Origin: Yinghuangia aomiensis
Lineage (GTDB): Bacteria > Actinomycetota > Actinomycetes > Streptomycetales > Streptomycetaceae
Direction of reading: 5' to 3'
Assembly (NCBI RefSeq): GCF_039542225.1
Contig: NZ_BAABHS010000022.1
Coordinates: 87,108 to 151,107 of the forward strand
Length of the DNA: 64,000 bases
Below are positions 8,889 to 17,341 of this stretch, piece after piece (within the stretch, counting starts at the first letter, position 1; the number at the start of each line of letters is the position of its first letter). A program made the translations under genes and the position numbers. A model generated the notes under the pieces. That model worked only from the letters and a program-made list of their open reading frames with translations. It was not told the DNA's origin and did not search any database.

Positions 8889-8899
8889 CGAGCCGGCTG

Positions 8900-10066
8900 A
8901 TGGGGAGCGAGCTTCTCGAAGGCATCACCGTGCTGGATCTCGCGAGCGTGGGCCCCGCGGCCCGTGCCTCGCGCTGGCTCGCCGACTACGGCGCGGACGT
9001 GGTGAAGGTAGGCCCCGTCCCGGCGAAGAGCGGCGTGCAGATCGCACCTCCCTTCTTCTCGTACAGCGCACACCGCCGCATGAAGCGGGTCCTGCTCGAC
9101 ATCAAGGCCCCCGACGGCCGCGACGCGTTCCTCGCCCTGGCGGCGAAGGCCGACGTGGTCATCGAGAGCTTCCGGCCCGGCGTGGTCGACCGGCTCGGCA
9201 TCGGGTACGACGCGGTCGCCGCGGCGAACCCGGGCATCGTCTACTGCTCGACGTCCGGGTTCGGCCGGACCGGCCCCAAGTCGCAGCAGGCCGGGCACGA
9301 CCTGAACTACCTGGGCACCGGCGGGTTCCTCGCCCTCACCGGGGCCGGCCCGGACGGCAAGCCGCCGATCCCGGGCGCCACGGTCGCGGACAGCGCGGGC
9401 GGCGGCATGCACGCCGTCATCGCGATCCTCGCGGCCCTGCTGCACCGGCAAGCCGACGGCCGGGGGCGCCACTTGGACGTCTCCGTCGCGGACGGCGTGC
9501 TGGCGCTCATGGCCCTGTCCGTCGACGAGTTCCTGGCGACCGGGACCACCGTGGAGACCGGCTCCAACCTCCTGCTCGGCCGGTACGCGTGCTACGACAC
9601 GTACCAGGCGGGCGACGGCAAGTGGCTGGCCGTCGCGGCGATCGAGCCGCGGTTCTGGGCCAACCTGTGCACGCTGCTCGGCCTGCCGCAGTGGGCCGAG
9701 CACCAGAACGACGACGCGGTGCAGGACGACATCCGCCGGGACATGGCACGGGTCTTCCGCACCAGGGACCGGGACACGTGGGTTGCCGAACTCGCGCCCG
9801 CCGACACCTGCGTCTCCGGCGTCCTGTCGGTCGGCGAACTCGTCGACGACGAACAGTTCCTGGCCCGCGGCGCGTTCGCGACCGCGAAGCACCCCGCGCA
9901 CGGCACCTTCCGGCAGACCGGGGCGGTGCTGGCGGGCATGGTCGCGCAGGAAGACCCGTATCTGGTGCGGGAGTCCGGCGTGACCGACACCGACGAACTC
10001 CTCGCCGGAGCGGGGCTCGACCCCGCGCGCATCACCGAACTACGCGAATCGGGAGTGGTGGCATGA
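8900..10066 (+). CDS. Alpha-methylacyl-CoA racemase (CaiB/BaiF family)
   Basis: A 388-residue type III CoA-transferase-fold protein. It carries H133 in AGHDLNYL, D164 in VADSAGGG and E249 in AAIEP; their spacing matches the catalytic His/Asp/Glu set of Mycobacterium alpha-methylacyl-CoA racemase (H126, D156, E241 as I recall them). That argues for racemase rather than CoA transfer. The enzyme would invert the 2-methyl centre so that S-specific acyl-CoA dehydrogenases can act, as in steroid side-chain or branched-chain oxidation. The stop overlaps the next gene by ATGA. The ribosome site before ATG 8900 is weak, so coupling to the upstream gene is likely. Confidence 0.85.
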   Translation: MGSELLEGITVLDLASVGPAARASRWLADYGADVVKVGPVPAKSGVQIAPPFFSYSAHRRMKRVLLDIKAPDGRDAFLALAAKADVVIESFRPGVVDRLGIGYDAVAAANPGIVYCSTSGFGRTGPKSQQAGHDLNYLGTGGFLALTGAGPDGKPPIPGATVADSAGGGMHAVIAILAALLHRQADGRGRHLDVSVADGVLALMALSVDEFLATGTTVETGSNLLLGRYACYDTYQAGDGKWLAVAAIEPRFWANLCTLLGLPQWAEHQNDDAVQDDIRRDMARVFRTRDRDTWVAELAPADTCVSGVLSVGELVDDEQFLARGAFATAKHPAHGTFRQTGAVLAGMVAQEDPYLVRESGVTDTDELLAGAGLDPARITELRESGVVA

Positions 10067-10602
10067 CCGCAACCAACACGCCGCTGGACGACACCCTCCC
10101 CGAGGACGTCGCCGCGCAGATCGGCGCGTACCAGTACGAGAAAACCGCGGACTTCCCCGTCGAGCAGAGCTACGTGTGGACGTCGTGCGCCTCGGTCTTC
10201 AACGGCAATCCCATCTATTGGGACCCGAAGGCCGCCGAGGACATCACCGGCGGACCGATCTCGCCGCCGAGCCTGCTGTCCGCATACGCCCGCCCGCACT
10301 ACTGGGCACCCGGCGCCGAAGGCGAACAGCTGTCCCTCCAGGTGCACTTCGATCTGAAGAAGCGGTTCGGGCTGCCCGAGGCGATCATGACGGACAACAC
10401 CAACGTCTTCTACGAGCCGCTGCGCGTCGGCGACGTGGTGACGTCCCGCCAGGTCCTCAAGTCGGTCAGCGGCGAGAAGCGCACCAAGCTGGGCGTCGGC
10501 CGGTTCTGGGTGATCGACGTGGAGTACCACAACCAGAACGGCGAGCTGCTCGGCACCGAGTCCTACACCGGTTACGGCTACCGCAGGGAGGCGTCCGCAT
10601 GA
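10063..10602 (+). CDS. MaoC-like N-terminal (FAS1-type) dehydratase subunit
   Basis: A 179-residue hot-dog-fold protein of the FAS1-like dehydratase family: AQIGAYQYEK near the N-terminus, a FNGNPIYWDP segment, then ISPPSLLSAYARP and the FYEPLRVGDVV strand. In family members such as the ChsH and HadBC type enzymes, this half supplies structure while the partner supplies the hydratase motif. The adjacent gene is that partner. ATG 10063 overlaps the racemase stop by four bases. Expected role: enoyl-CoA hydration together with the next protein. Confidence 0.82.
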   Translation: MTATNTPLDDTLPEDVAAQIGAYQYEKTADFPVEQSYVWTSCASVFNGNPIYWDPKAAEDITGGPISPPSLLSAYARPHYWAPGAEGEQLSLQVHFDLKKRFGLPEAIMTDNTNVFYEPLRVGDVVTSRQVLKSVSGEKRTKLGVGRFWVIDVEYHNQNGELLGTESYTGYGYRREASA

Positions 10603-11084
10603 CCGCCGCCACCGCGACGCTGACCCTCGACCGGGTCTCCGTCGGCGACACACTGCCCGAACTCACCCACGACGTCACGGCCACCACCGTCATCCTCGGC
10701 GCGATGGCCACCCGCGACTGGCGGCCGATGCACCACGACTCCAAGTTCGCGGTGGAACGCCAGGGCGTCCCGGACATCTTCCTCAACACCCCGAACCAGG
10801 CCGCCTGGTTCGAGCGCTACATCACCGACTGGGCCGGGCCGGCCGCCCGGATCGGGCGCGTGGTGTTCCGGATGACCTCGCCGGTGTTCCCCGGCGCGCC
10901 GATGACGTTCAACGCGACCGTCAAGGACGTCGCGACCGACGACGCCGGCTGCGGCTGGGTGACGCTGGACGTGTCGCTCACCGTGGACGGCGCGGTCAAG
11001 ACGACCTGCGAGGCGCGCGTCGCCGTCCCCACCTCCGCCGACGACAACCCGTGGGCCCGGCGCGGCGAGCGCTGGATCCCGTAA
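10599..11084 (+). CDS. MaoC-family hydratase subunit
   Basis: A 161-residue hot-dog protein with the hydratase-2 signature D-x-x-P-x-H-x-D at residues 40-47 (D40, P43, H45, D47). These residues activate water for hydration of trans-2-enoyl-CoA. It overlaps the preceding FAS1-like half by four bases (ATGA), so the two probably form a heteromeric hydratase like ChsH1-ChsH2 of steroid side-chain degradation, though neither half carries the extra DUF35 domain of ChsH2. It is followed 15 bases later by an acyl-CoA dehydrogenase. Confidence 0.85.
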   Translation: MTAATATLTLDRVSVGDTLPELTHDVTATTVILGAMATRDWRPMHHDSKFAVERQGVPDIFLNTPNQAAWFERYITDWAGPAARIGRVVFRMTSPVFPGAPMTFNATVKDVATDDAGCGWVTLDVSLTVDGAVKTTCEARVAVPTSADDNPWARRGERWIP

Positions 11085-11099
11085 CGCGAGGGATATCCG

Positions 11100-12227
11100 A
11101 TGGATCTGCAGTTCAGCGACGAGCAGGAGACCCTCCGCGAGACGGTGCGCGGCCTGTGCGGGCGGTACGCCGGCCTGGCGGTCGTGCGGGCCATGGAAGA
11201 GGACGCGGTGGGCTACTCCGCGGACTTCTGGGCCAAGCTCGGGGAGGCCGGGCTGATCGGCCTGACCATCCCGGAGAAGTGGGGCGGGTCGGAGATGACC
11301 CTCCTCGACGCGGCGGTCGTGTACGGCGAACTCGGCCGCGCGCTCTCGCCGTCCCCGCACTTCGCCAGCTCGGTCGTGGCGGGCGGCGTGCTGACCGCGG
11401 CGGGCACCGACGAGCAGCGCCAGGAGTGGCTGCCGAAGATCGCCTCCGGCGAGGCCGTGGTGACCACGGGCTGGCTGGAGCCGGACCGCGGATACGGGCC
11501 GAAGGGCATCGCGCTCGCCGCCGCGCGGGACGGCGACGGGTGGACGCTCACCGGCACCAAGCGCCATGTGCCGTACGCCAATTCGGCCGACCGCATCCTG
11601 GTGCTCGCACGCACCGGCGCGGGCGCCGAGGACGTCACGCTGTTCCTCGTCGACCCGGCCGCGGCGGGCGTCACGCTCACCGCCCAGCGCACGATCGCGT
11701 CCGACGTGCAGCACCGGGTGGACCTGGCCGGCGTCCGGGTCGGCCCGGACGCGGTGGTGGGCACCGTCAACGGCGGCTGGGCACCGTGGGCGGACACGCT
11801 CCGCGACGGCATCGTCCTGCTCGCCGCGCAAGCCGCGGGCGGGGCACGGCGGGTGCTCGAGATCACCGTCGACTACGCCAAGACCCGCAAGCAGTTCGAC
11901 AAGCCGCTGGGCGCGTTCCAGGCGATCGCCCACGACCTGTCCGACGCGGTGACCGCCGTCGACGGGGCGGAGACGCTGGCCTGGGAGGCCGCCTGGGCCC
12001 GGGACACCGGGCGCCCGACGGCCAAACTCGCCCCGATGGCCAAGCTGTTCGCCGCCCGGACCTACCGGGAGGTGAGCGACTTGGCGGTGCACGTGCACGG
12101 CGGGATGGGCTTCACCGTCGAGTGCGACGTCCAGCTGTTCTTCCGCCGCGCGAAGGCCCTGCAGCTTTCCTGGTGGGACGACCGCTACTTGGAGGAGCTG
12201 ATCGCCGCGGAGATCCTCGACGCGTGA
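11100..12227 (+). CDS. Acyl-CoA dehydrogenase, likely non-catalytic partner subunit
   Basis: A 375-residue acyl-CoA dehydrogenase-family protein. The N-terminal DLQFSDEQETLRETVR and C-terminal HVHGGMGFTVECDVQLFFRRAK are typical of the beta-type FadE subunits that form heterotetramers with a catalytic partner. The region that carries FERG in catalytic members reads TLRDGIVLL, so the glutamate base is missing. I infer a complex with the product of 7701-8888 in the same operon. ATG 11100 has GAGGG upstream. No hairpin as clear as elsewhere follows; 12228-12505 is mostly uncharacterised spacer. Confidence 0.85.
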   Translation: MDLQFSDEQETLRETVRGLCGRYAGLAVVRAMEEDAVGYSADFWAKLGEAGLIGLTIPEKWGGSEMTLLDAAVVYGELGRALSPSPHFASSVVAGGVLTAAGTDEQRQEWLPKIASGEAVVTTGWLEPDRGYGPKGIALAAARDGDGWTLTGTKRHVPYANSADRILVLARTGAGAEDVTLFLVDPAAAGVTLTAQRTIASDVQHRVDLAGVRVGPDAVVGTVNGGWAPWADTLRDGIVLLAAQAAGGARRVLEITVDYAKTRKQFDKPLGAFQAIAHDLSDAVTAVDGAETLAWEAAWARDTGRPTAKLAPMAKLFAARTYREVSDLAVHVHGGMGFTVECDVQLFFRRAKALQLSWWDDRYLEELIAAEILDA

Positions 12228-12505
12228 TCACTGCGCCCGGCGCGGTTGCCGACCGCGCCGGGCCGCAGGTGCCGACAGGAATTCTCCGATTTCCCGCCAC
12301 CCCCTTCTCCGAATTACCGCGCTTTTCGATCGCCAATTGATCATTTACGACCGCGCCGCGCGGTGATTTCCGCATGCCCGGACGAAAGCAAACGATCAGA
12401 CCCCGATCGCTGCGGTCAACCCCGATTCGCCGACCAATTCGAGTGAACTTTCCCAGTCGGCAAAGCATTTCGCCGTAGTCTGTCTGCCCGGCGAAGGGAG
12501 CGCTG

Positions 12506-12856
12506 ATGGAGGACGAACCACTCGACGAATGGGCCGCGCGGCGGAGCCGTCGGCTGCGGCCGGCCGGCGCGCTCCGAGCCGTCATCGTCGGCCGCCCGGT
12601 CGCCACCGCCGCGCACCTGTTCCCCGACGAGCCCCGCGCCATCGAGGAGTGGGACGGCTACCAGTGGCTGCCGGTCACCCTCCTCGGCGACTACGCCTCC
12701 GCCTGCCGCTACCTCGACCCCAACGCCACCGCCGTCGCGCACGAAGCCGCCGAGCAGGCCGCCGCGCTCACTCCGCGCCCCATCCACCGCAAGGGCACCG
12801 GCAAGCACCGCAAGCCGTCGCCGGATGAGCAGCCGCCGCAGCCGGCCGCCGAGTAG
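12506..12856 (+). CDS. Small hypothetical protein, DUF6087-like
   Basis: A 116-residue hydrophilic protein. The N-terminus (DEPLDEWAARRSRRLRPAGALRAV) and the LFPDEPRAIEEWDGYQW block resemble streptomycete proteins grouped as DUF6087; function unknown. The C-terminal third is Lys/Pro-rich and probably disordered. GAAGGGAG precedes ATG 12506 and a TAGTCT hexamer near 12475 is a possible -10. It converges on the NmrA-like gene 14 bases away. No membrane segment or signal peptide is visible. Confidence 0.6.
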   Translation: MEDEPLDEWAARRSRRLRPAGALRAVIVGRPVATAAHLFPDEPRAIEEWDGYQWLPVTLLGDYASACRYLDPNATAVAHEAAEQAAALTPRPIHRKGTGKHRKPSPDEQPPQPAAE

Positions 12857-12870
12857 CGCCTTCGGCCGGC

Positions 12871-13650
12871 CTACTTCGCCGCGGCGGGCTCGGCCGTGCG
12901 CTCCACCAGGAAGTCAGCCCATGTCCGGGTCCCCCGCGCCGCCGTGTCCAGGTTCAGGTTGTCGCCGTCGCGGTAGGCGCGGCCGACCTTGCCGGGCATC
13001 CGGACCGGGAGGGTGGGGCGGCGCTTGCCGTGCACCCGGAGGTAGGCGCGGGACAGGTCGGCCAGCGTGGCGACCTCGGGACCGGCCAGGTCGGCGACGC
13101 GGCCGGACGGTGCGCCCACGGTCAGTTCGACGAGGCGGTCGGCGACGTCGCGGGAGTCGACCGGCTGCCACCGCAGGCCGCCCGGGGCGGGCAGCACCGG
13201 CAGCTTGGCCATGGTGGTCGCGACCTTGAGCGTCAGATCGTGGAACTGCGCGGCACGCAGCGTGGTGAACGGGATGCCGGACTCGGCGATCGCGCGCTCC
13301 GCGGCGTACTTGGCCCGGAAGTAGCCGAGCGGGACGGTGTCCGCGCCGATGACGGAGATGTAGACGATGTGCCGCACGCCCGCCCGGGACGCCGCCGCGA
13401 CCAGGTTCGCCGCCACCACGTCGTCGCCCTTGGGACCGCCTGCCAGATGGAGCACGGTGTCGATGCCGTCCAGTGCCGCGTCCAGGCCGTCGCCGGCCAG
13501 CAGATCGCCCGCGGCGTACTCCACGCCGGGCTCCGGATCGCGCGCCCGGCGGCTCAGCACCCGCACGTCGCGCCCGGCCGCGCGCAGGCGCGGCAGCACG
13601 TGCCCGCCCAGGGTGCCGGTACCGCCGGTGACCAGAAGGGATGTCGCCAT
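12871..13650 (-). CDS. NAD(P)H-binding atypical SDR (NmrA-like)
   Basis: A 259-residue atypical SDR. The Rossmann signature TGGTGTLGG is at residues 8-16 and YFRAK (YxxxK) lies near residue 110. The pattern IVYISVIGADTVPLGYFRAKYAAE is that of the NmrA/TMR-like NAD(P)H-binding proteins, which act as quinone or redox sensors or oxidoreductases of unknown substrate. It is transcribed alone, towards the DUF6087-like gene. A role as a general oxidoreductase is all that can be claimed. Confidence 0.82.
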   Translation of the reverse strand: MATSLLVTGGTGTLGGHVLPRLRAAGRDVRVLSRRARDPEPGVEYAAGDLLAGDGLDAALDGIDTVLHLAGGPKGDDVVAANLVAAASRAGVRHIVYISVIGADTVPLGYFRAKYAAERAIAESGIPFTTLRAAQFHDLTLKVATTMAKLPVLPAPGGLRWQPVDSRDVADRLVELTVGAPSGRVADLAGPEVATLADLSRAYLRVHGKRRPTLPVRMPGKVGRAYRDGDNLNLDTAARGTRTWADFLVERTAEPAAAK

Positions 13651-13854
13651 GACCGCCTCCGTGAGACTCGCCGCGTCCCGGGAGTCCGTGCAGTCCTTGC
13701 TGTCCGGCTCCCGGCCGCCCCGTTTCCCGGGGACACCGCGCTGACGGAGCGCGCGCCGGAAGTGTGACAGCAGGAGTCCGACAATCTCTCTGGGCAGTTG
13801 CGCCGGTGATCAGTACGCTCCGCGCACCGATCACGTGGGATCTTGGGGGGACCT

Positions 13855-14382
13855 GTGCATGCCGTCTGGTACCGGCAGACCTGGGCGCTCGTCGTCTGCG
13901 CCGTCATAGGGTTCGCGTTCTTCGCCATTCCGGCGGTGGCGCTGGTCATGTCACCCGGGCGCGCGACGGTCGTGACCGGCGTCCTCTTCATCCCCTTCGG
14001 GCTCTTCCTCGGGCTGCGCAGCCTGCGTGTCGCGACCGCCGCCAACCACCACGGCTTCGCGATGCACACGCTCGGCCACTCCCGCTTCGTGCCGTGGTGC
14101 CACGTCGCCGACCTCCGCATTGGGCAGGTCAAGGGAAGCGGCAACGCCAACACCGTGACCATGCACTGCGCGGTGGCCACCCTCACCGACGGCAAGCGCG
14201 TCGACATCGCCCCCGGCCTCGCCACACCCGCGCAGACCGTCAAAAGCGAGCGCCGCCTGCACGCTCGCGTCGACGCGCTCCACCGGCTGCGCGCCGGACA
14301 CCAGTGCCTGGGACGGTGCGTCCAGGAACGGTGGTATTTCGGGCATCACGCGCCCAGCACGCGCGCCGTCATCCCCGCCTGA
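13855..14382 (+). CDS. Membrane protein with PH-like domain
   Basis: A 175-residue protein with two hydrophobic segments close to the N-terminus (about residues 8-30 and 37-57), then a soluble region of about 110 residues. That region, with FVPWCHVADLRIGQVKG and a long beta-rich stretch, resembles the bacterial PH-like domain found after paired helices. GTG 13855 follows GGGGGGA; an upstream in-frame TTG is less likely. Its stop nearly touches that of the convergent LysE gene. Function unknown. Confidence 0.65.
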   Translation: MHAVWYRQTWALVVCAVIGFAFFAIPAVALVMSPGRATVVTGVLFIPFGLFLGLRSLRVATAANHHGFAMHTLGHSRFVPWCHVADLRIGQVKGSGNANTVTMHCAVATLTDGKRVDIAPGLATPAQTVKSERRLHARVDALHRLRAGHQCLGRCVQERWYFGHHAPSTRAVIPA

Positions 14383-14383
14383 A

Positions 14384-15016
14384 CTACTCCGACCACGCCA
14401 GCCGCAGCCCGAACCCCGCGATCAGCGTCCCCGTGATCCGGTCCAGCACCCGCCGCGCCACGGGCTTGGCCAGCCACGACCGCAGGACCCGGGCAAAGCC
14501 GATCAGGACCGACGACCAGACCAGTCCCAGCGCGATGTGGATCGCCGTCAGCGCGACCCCGAAGGCGACGTGCGGGGCGCCCTGCGGAATGAACTGCGGC
14601 AGCAGCGCGACATAGAACGCGCCGACCTTCGGGTTGAGCAGGTTCGTCAGCGCCCCGCGCCGCCACGCGGCGAACATGCCGCCGGAGGAAGCCGGTTCCG
14701 CGGAGACCACGGCAACCGGTCGGCGCCGCCAGGTGTCGTACAGCATCCGCGCACCCATCACCACGAGGTACGCGGCACCGGCCCACCGCAGCACCGTGTA
14801 CGCCGCATGCGACGCCGTCAGCAGCGCCGTGATGCCGAGGGACGTCAGTACGCCCCAGACGAAGGTGCCCGTCTGTATCCCGAGCACGACACCCCATGCC
14901 TGACGGCGGTCGCCCAAGGCCGCGGTGCGCAGGATCAGTGCGGTGTCCAGCCCCGGGGTGAGGGTCAGGAGACCGACCACGAGGGTGAAGGACCACAAGG
15001 CGGTGGCGGTGCCCAT
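14384..15016 (-). CDS. LysE/RhtB-family amino-acid exporter
   Basis: A 210-residue inner-membrane exporter with about six hydrophobic helices. The family features TPGLDTALILRTA in the first helix region and the GALTNLLNPKVGAFY loop are present. Members export basic amino acids, homoserine or other metabolites. ATG 15016 overlaps the kinase stop by one base (TAATG), so translation is probably coupled to the Ser/Thr kinase. Kinase control of the exporter is possible but not shown. Confidence 0.88.
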   Translation of the reverse strand: MGTATALWSFTLVVGLLTLTPGLDTALILRTAALGDRRQAWGVVLGIQTGTFVWGVLTSLGITALLTASHAAYTVLRWAGAAYLVVMGARMLYDTWRRRPVAVVSAEPASSGGMFAAWRRGALTNLLNPKVGAFYVALLPQFIPQGAPHVAFGVALTAIHIALGLVWSSVLIGFARVLRSWLAKPVARRVLDRITGTLIAGFGLRLAWSE

Positions 15017-17103
15017 TACAGCCGCACCGCCGTGAACGTGTTGTCGGCCGTGCCGAAGTACACCGCGTCGACGCCGGTCGCCGGGGTCTGGACGGCGCCG
15101 GACGCCTGGTACTTCCAGCGCGCCTGCATCGTGGCCGTGTCCACGGCGTAGAGGAACTGGTCGCTGCTGCCCACGTAGGCGACCGCCCCCGCGACCGTCG
15201 GAGCGCCCACATCGCCGCCCGCGTCGAACACCGCGCGCTGGGCCCCGGTCCCCGCGTCGAGCGCGAACAGCTTCGTCCCGCCGCCGATGTAGACCGACCC
15301 GCCGGCGGACACCGGCCCGGCCTTCGCCCCGACGCCCGCGAACTTCCACAGCGGCTTGCCCGCGGCGGCTTCCACCGCGTACAGCACGCCGTCGGTGCTC
15401 GTGAAGTACACGACGCCCCGGTCCACGACCGGGAAGCCGGAGACCGCGCCGCCGGTCGGGGCCACCCACTTCTTGGCACCGGACGCGGCGTCGAGCGCGT
15501 ACAGATTGGTGTCGCTGCTGCCGACGTACACGGTCTCCCCGGCGACCACGGCGTGGTGGGTGTCGTTGCCGATCACCGTGCGCCAGCGCTGTCTGCCGTC
15601 CGCGTCGACCGCGTAGAGGGCGCCGTCCGCGCTGCCCGCGAACACGAGTCCGCCCGCGAACGCGGGCGAGTGCACGATGCCGCCGGTCGGGAACACCCAG
15701 CGCTGTTTGCCGTCGGCGGCGTTGACCGCATAGAGGTTCTTGTCGTCGCTGCCCAGATAGACCGTGCCGCCGACGACCGCGGGCGCCGATCCCAGCGCCG
15801 CGCCGGTGCGGAACGTCCAGCGCTCGCCGCCGTCCTTGGCGCCGAACGCGTACAGGGTCCCGTCGTTGGACGCGGCGTAGACCAGGTCGCCGGCCGGCTT
15901 GGGGGACGCGAGGACCGTGCCCGCCGTCGCCACCCGCCACTTCACCGTGCCGGGGGGCGGGGTGCTTCCCGGGGAGTCCCCGTGCGTCTTGGCGCCGCCG
16001 GAGCCGTCGTCCCGCAGCAGCGCCCAGGCGCCCGCGCCGGCCGCGGCCGCCCCGACCAGCCCGGCGGCGCCCAGCAGGAAGCGGCGGCGGCCGGGTCCGG
16101 GCGACGGGGATATCCGCTCGGTCGGGGCCACCGGCGGGGGTATCCGCTCGGTGGGGGCCGCGGACCGGGCGTCGGGCACGGTCTCCGGCCGGGTCCGGTC
16201 GTGCGGCGGAACCACCACGGTGGCCGCCTCGTTCGCGACCGTGGCGAGCCCGGGGACCGCGGCGGGCAGCCAGCCGGCGGTGAACATGTCGGTCGACACG
16301 TGGCCGCCGACCAGGCCCGCGGTCAGCTCGTCGAGCGTCGGCCGCCGGGCCGGATCGGTCGCCAGACAGGCCTCGACCAGGTCGCGCAGTTCGGCGGGGA
16401 CACCGGTCAGATCGGCCTGCCCGGCCACGATCCGGTAGACGATCCCGGCGACGGATCCACCGCCGAACGGGCCTTGGCCGCTGGCCGCGAACGCCAGGAC
16501 CGAGCCGAGCGAGAACACGTCGCTGGGCGGGCCGATCTCGGCCTCGCCCATCGCCTGCTCCGGCGACATGAAGCCGGGGGTGCCGACCATCGCGCCGGTC
16601 TGCGTCAGTTCGGAGCCGCCCAGCGCGCGGGCGATGCCGAAGTCGATGACCCTCGGCCCGTCGTCCGCGAGGATCACGTTCGCCGGCTTCAGGTCCCGGT
16701 GCACCAGCCCGCACGCGTGGATGGCGGCGAGGCCCTCCGCCAAGCCCGCGCCCAGGCTGCGCACGGTGTCGACGGCGAACGGGCCGGACCGGACCACGGC
16801 GTCGTGCAGGGAGGGCCCGGGCACGTAGGCGGTGACCAGCCAGGGCGGGTCCCCGTCCGGGTCCGCGTCCACCACCGGCGCGGTGTAGAACCCGCCGACC
16901 CGGCGGGCGGCCTCGATCTCCAGACCGAAGCGCCGCCGGAAGTCGGGGTCGACCGCCAGAGCGGCGTGCACGACTTTGACCGCGACGGGGCGGCCGCCGG
17001 GCGAGCGGCCGAGGAAGACCTGTCCCATGCCGCCGCCACCCAGGCGGCCGAGCAGCAGATAGTTGCCCACCTGGGGCGGATCCGTGGGCTGGAGCGGTTC
17101 CAT
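15016..17103 (-). CDS. Membrane Ser/Thr protein kinase with extracellular PQQ-like beta-propeller
   Basis: A 695-residue Hanks-type kinase. Catalytic residues are K43 (AVKVV), D137 in HRDLKPAN and DFG 154-156, with activation segment GTPGFMSPEQA. A Pro-rich linker (about 300-338) precedes one membrane helix (about 342-363, after an Arg cluster). The rest, about 330 residues, is a repeated W-x-F ... YVGSSDTNLYALDA... pattern typical of PQQ-binding-like or PknD-like beta-propellers that would lie outside the cell. It is a one-component sensor whose ligand is unknown. The LysE exporter gene is translationally coupled behind it. Confidence 0.92.
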   Translation of the reverse strand: MEPLQPTDPPQVGNYLLLGRLGGGGMGQVFLGRSPGGRPVAVKVVHAALAVDPDFRRRFGLEIEAARRVGGFYTAPVVDADPDGDPPWLVTAYVPGPSLHDAVVRSGPFAVDTVRSLGAGLAEGLAAIHACGLVHRDLKPANVILADDGPRVIDFGIARALGGSELTQTGAMVGTPGFMSPEQAMGEAEIGPPSDVFSLGSVLAFAASGQGPFGGGSVAGIVYRIVAGQADLTGVPAELRDLVEACLATDPARRPTLDELTAGLVGGHVSTDMFTAGWLPAAVPGLATVANEAATVVVPPHDRTRPETVPDARSAAPTERIPPPVAPTERISPSPGPGRRRFLLGAAGLVGAAAAGAGAWALLRDDGSGGAKTHGDSPGSTPPPGTVKWRVATAGTVLASPKPAGDLVYAASNDGTLYAFGAKDGGERWTFRTGAALGSAPAVVGGTVYLGSDDKNLYAVNAADGKQRWVFPTGGIVHSPAFAGGLVFAGSADGALYAVDADGRQRWRTVIGNDTHHAVVAGETVYVGSSDTNLYALDAASGAKKWVAPTGGAVSGFPVVDRGVVYFTSTDGVLYAVEAAAGKPLWKFAGVGAKAGPVSAGGSVYIGGGTKLFALDAGTGAQRAVFDAGGDVGAPTVAGAVAYVGSSDQFLYAVDTATMQARWKYQASGAVQTPATGVDAVYFGTADNTFTAVRL

Positions 17104-17187
17104 GGGCGGCGGACTCCCGTCCGTACGAGGCGCGCGTGCGACGCCTGACCATCCTCAGGTCGGCGGGAATTCTCGCAGGAAACGGCA

Positions 17188-17223
17188 GCGAGCGGGCCCG
17201 TCCGCAAGGACGAACCCGCTCGC
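17188..17223. terminator. GC-rich hairpin upstream of kinase gene
   Basis: Arms GCGAGCGGG (17188-17196) and CCCGCTCGC (17215-17223) enclose a smaller GTCC-GCAA-GGAC hairpin. It lies between the end of the acyl-CoA dehydrogenase operon and the kinase start, so it may act as a second terminator. Confidence 0.5.
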
Positions 17224-17311
17224 CGCCTTCCCACGGCCGCGGCGGTACAGGGAGGACCGCCGCGGAGTCGGATCGGCGCACGAAGGCCACCGGCGCTCGG
17301 CAGCCCGCTCC

Positions 17312-17332
17312 GGCGACCGGCTTCCGGTCGCC
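17312..17332 (-). terminator. Terminator of the ACAD/SDR operon
   Basis: GGCGACCGG (17312-17320) pairs perfectly with CCGGTCGCC (17324-17332) around a CTT loop, ten bases past the stop of the leftmost acyl-CoA dehydrogenase. Confidence 0.65.
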
Positions 17333-17341
17333 AGGTGCCGC

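Noticed and set aside
7868..8899. Plus-strand frame running through the ACAD gene into the racemase
   Set aside because: The part before 8900 is an Arg-rich shadow of the ACAD in another frame; family sequence starts at ATG 8900.
17188..17223. tRNA or riboswitch-like structure
   Set aside because: It is a simple GC hairpin with no conserved tRNA arms or aptamer features, best explained as a terminator.
14384..17290. Single 968-residue minus-strand reading that would fuse a kinase-shadow to LysE
   Set aside because: Only the last 210 residues are a real protein; the upstream part is the kinase gene read in the wrong frame.
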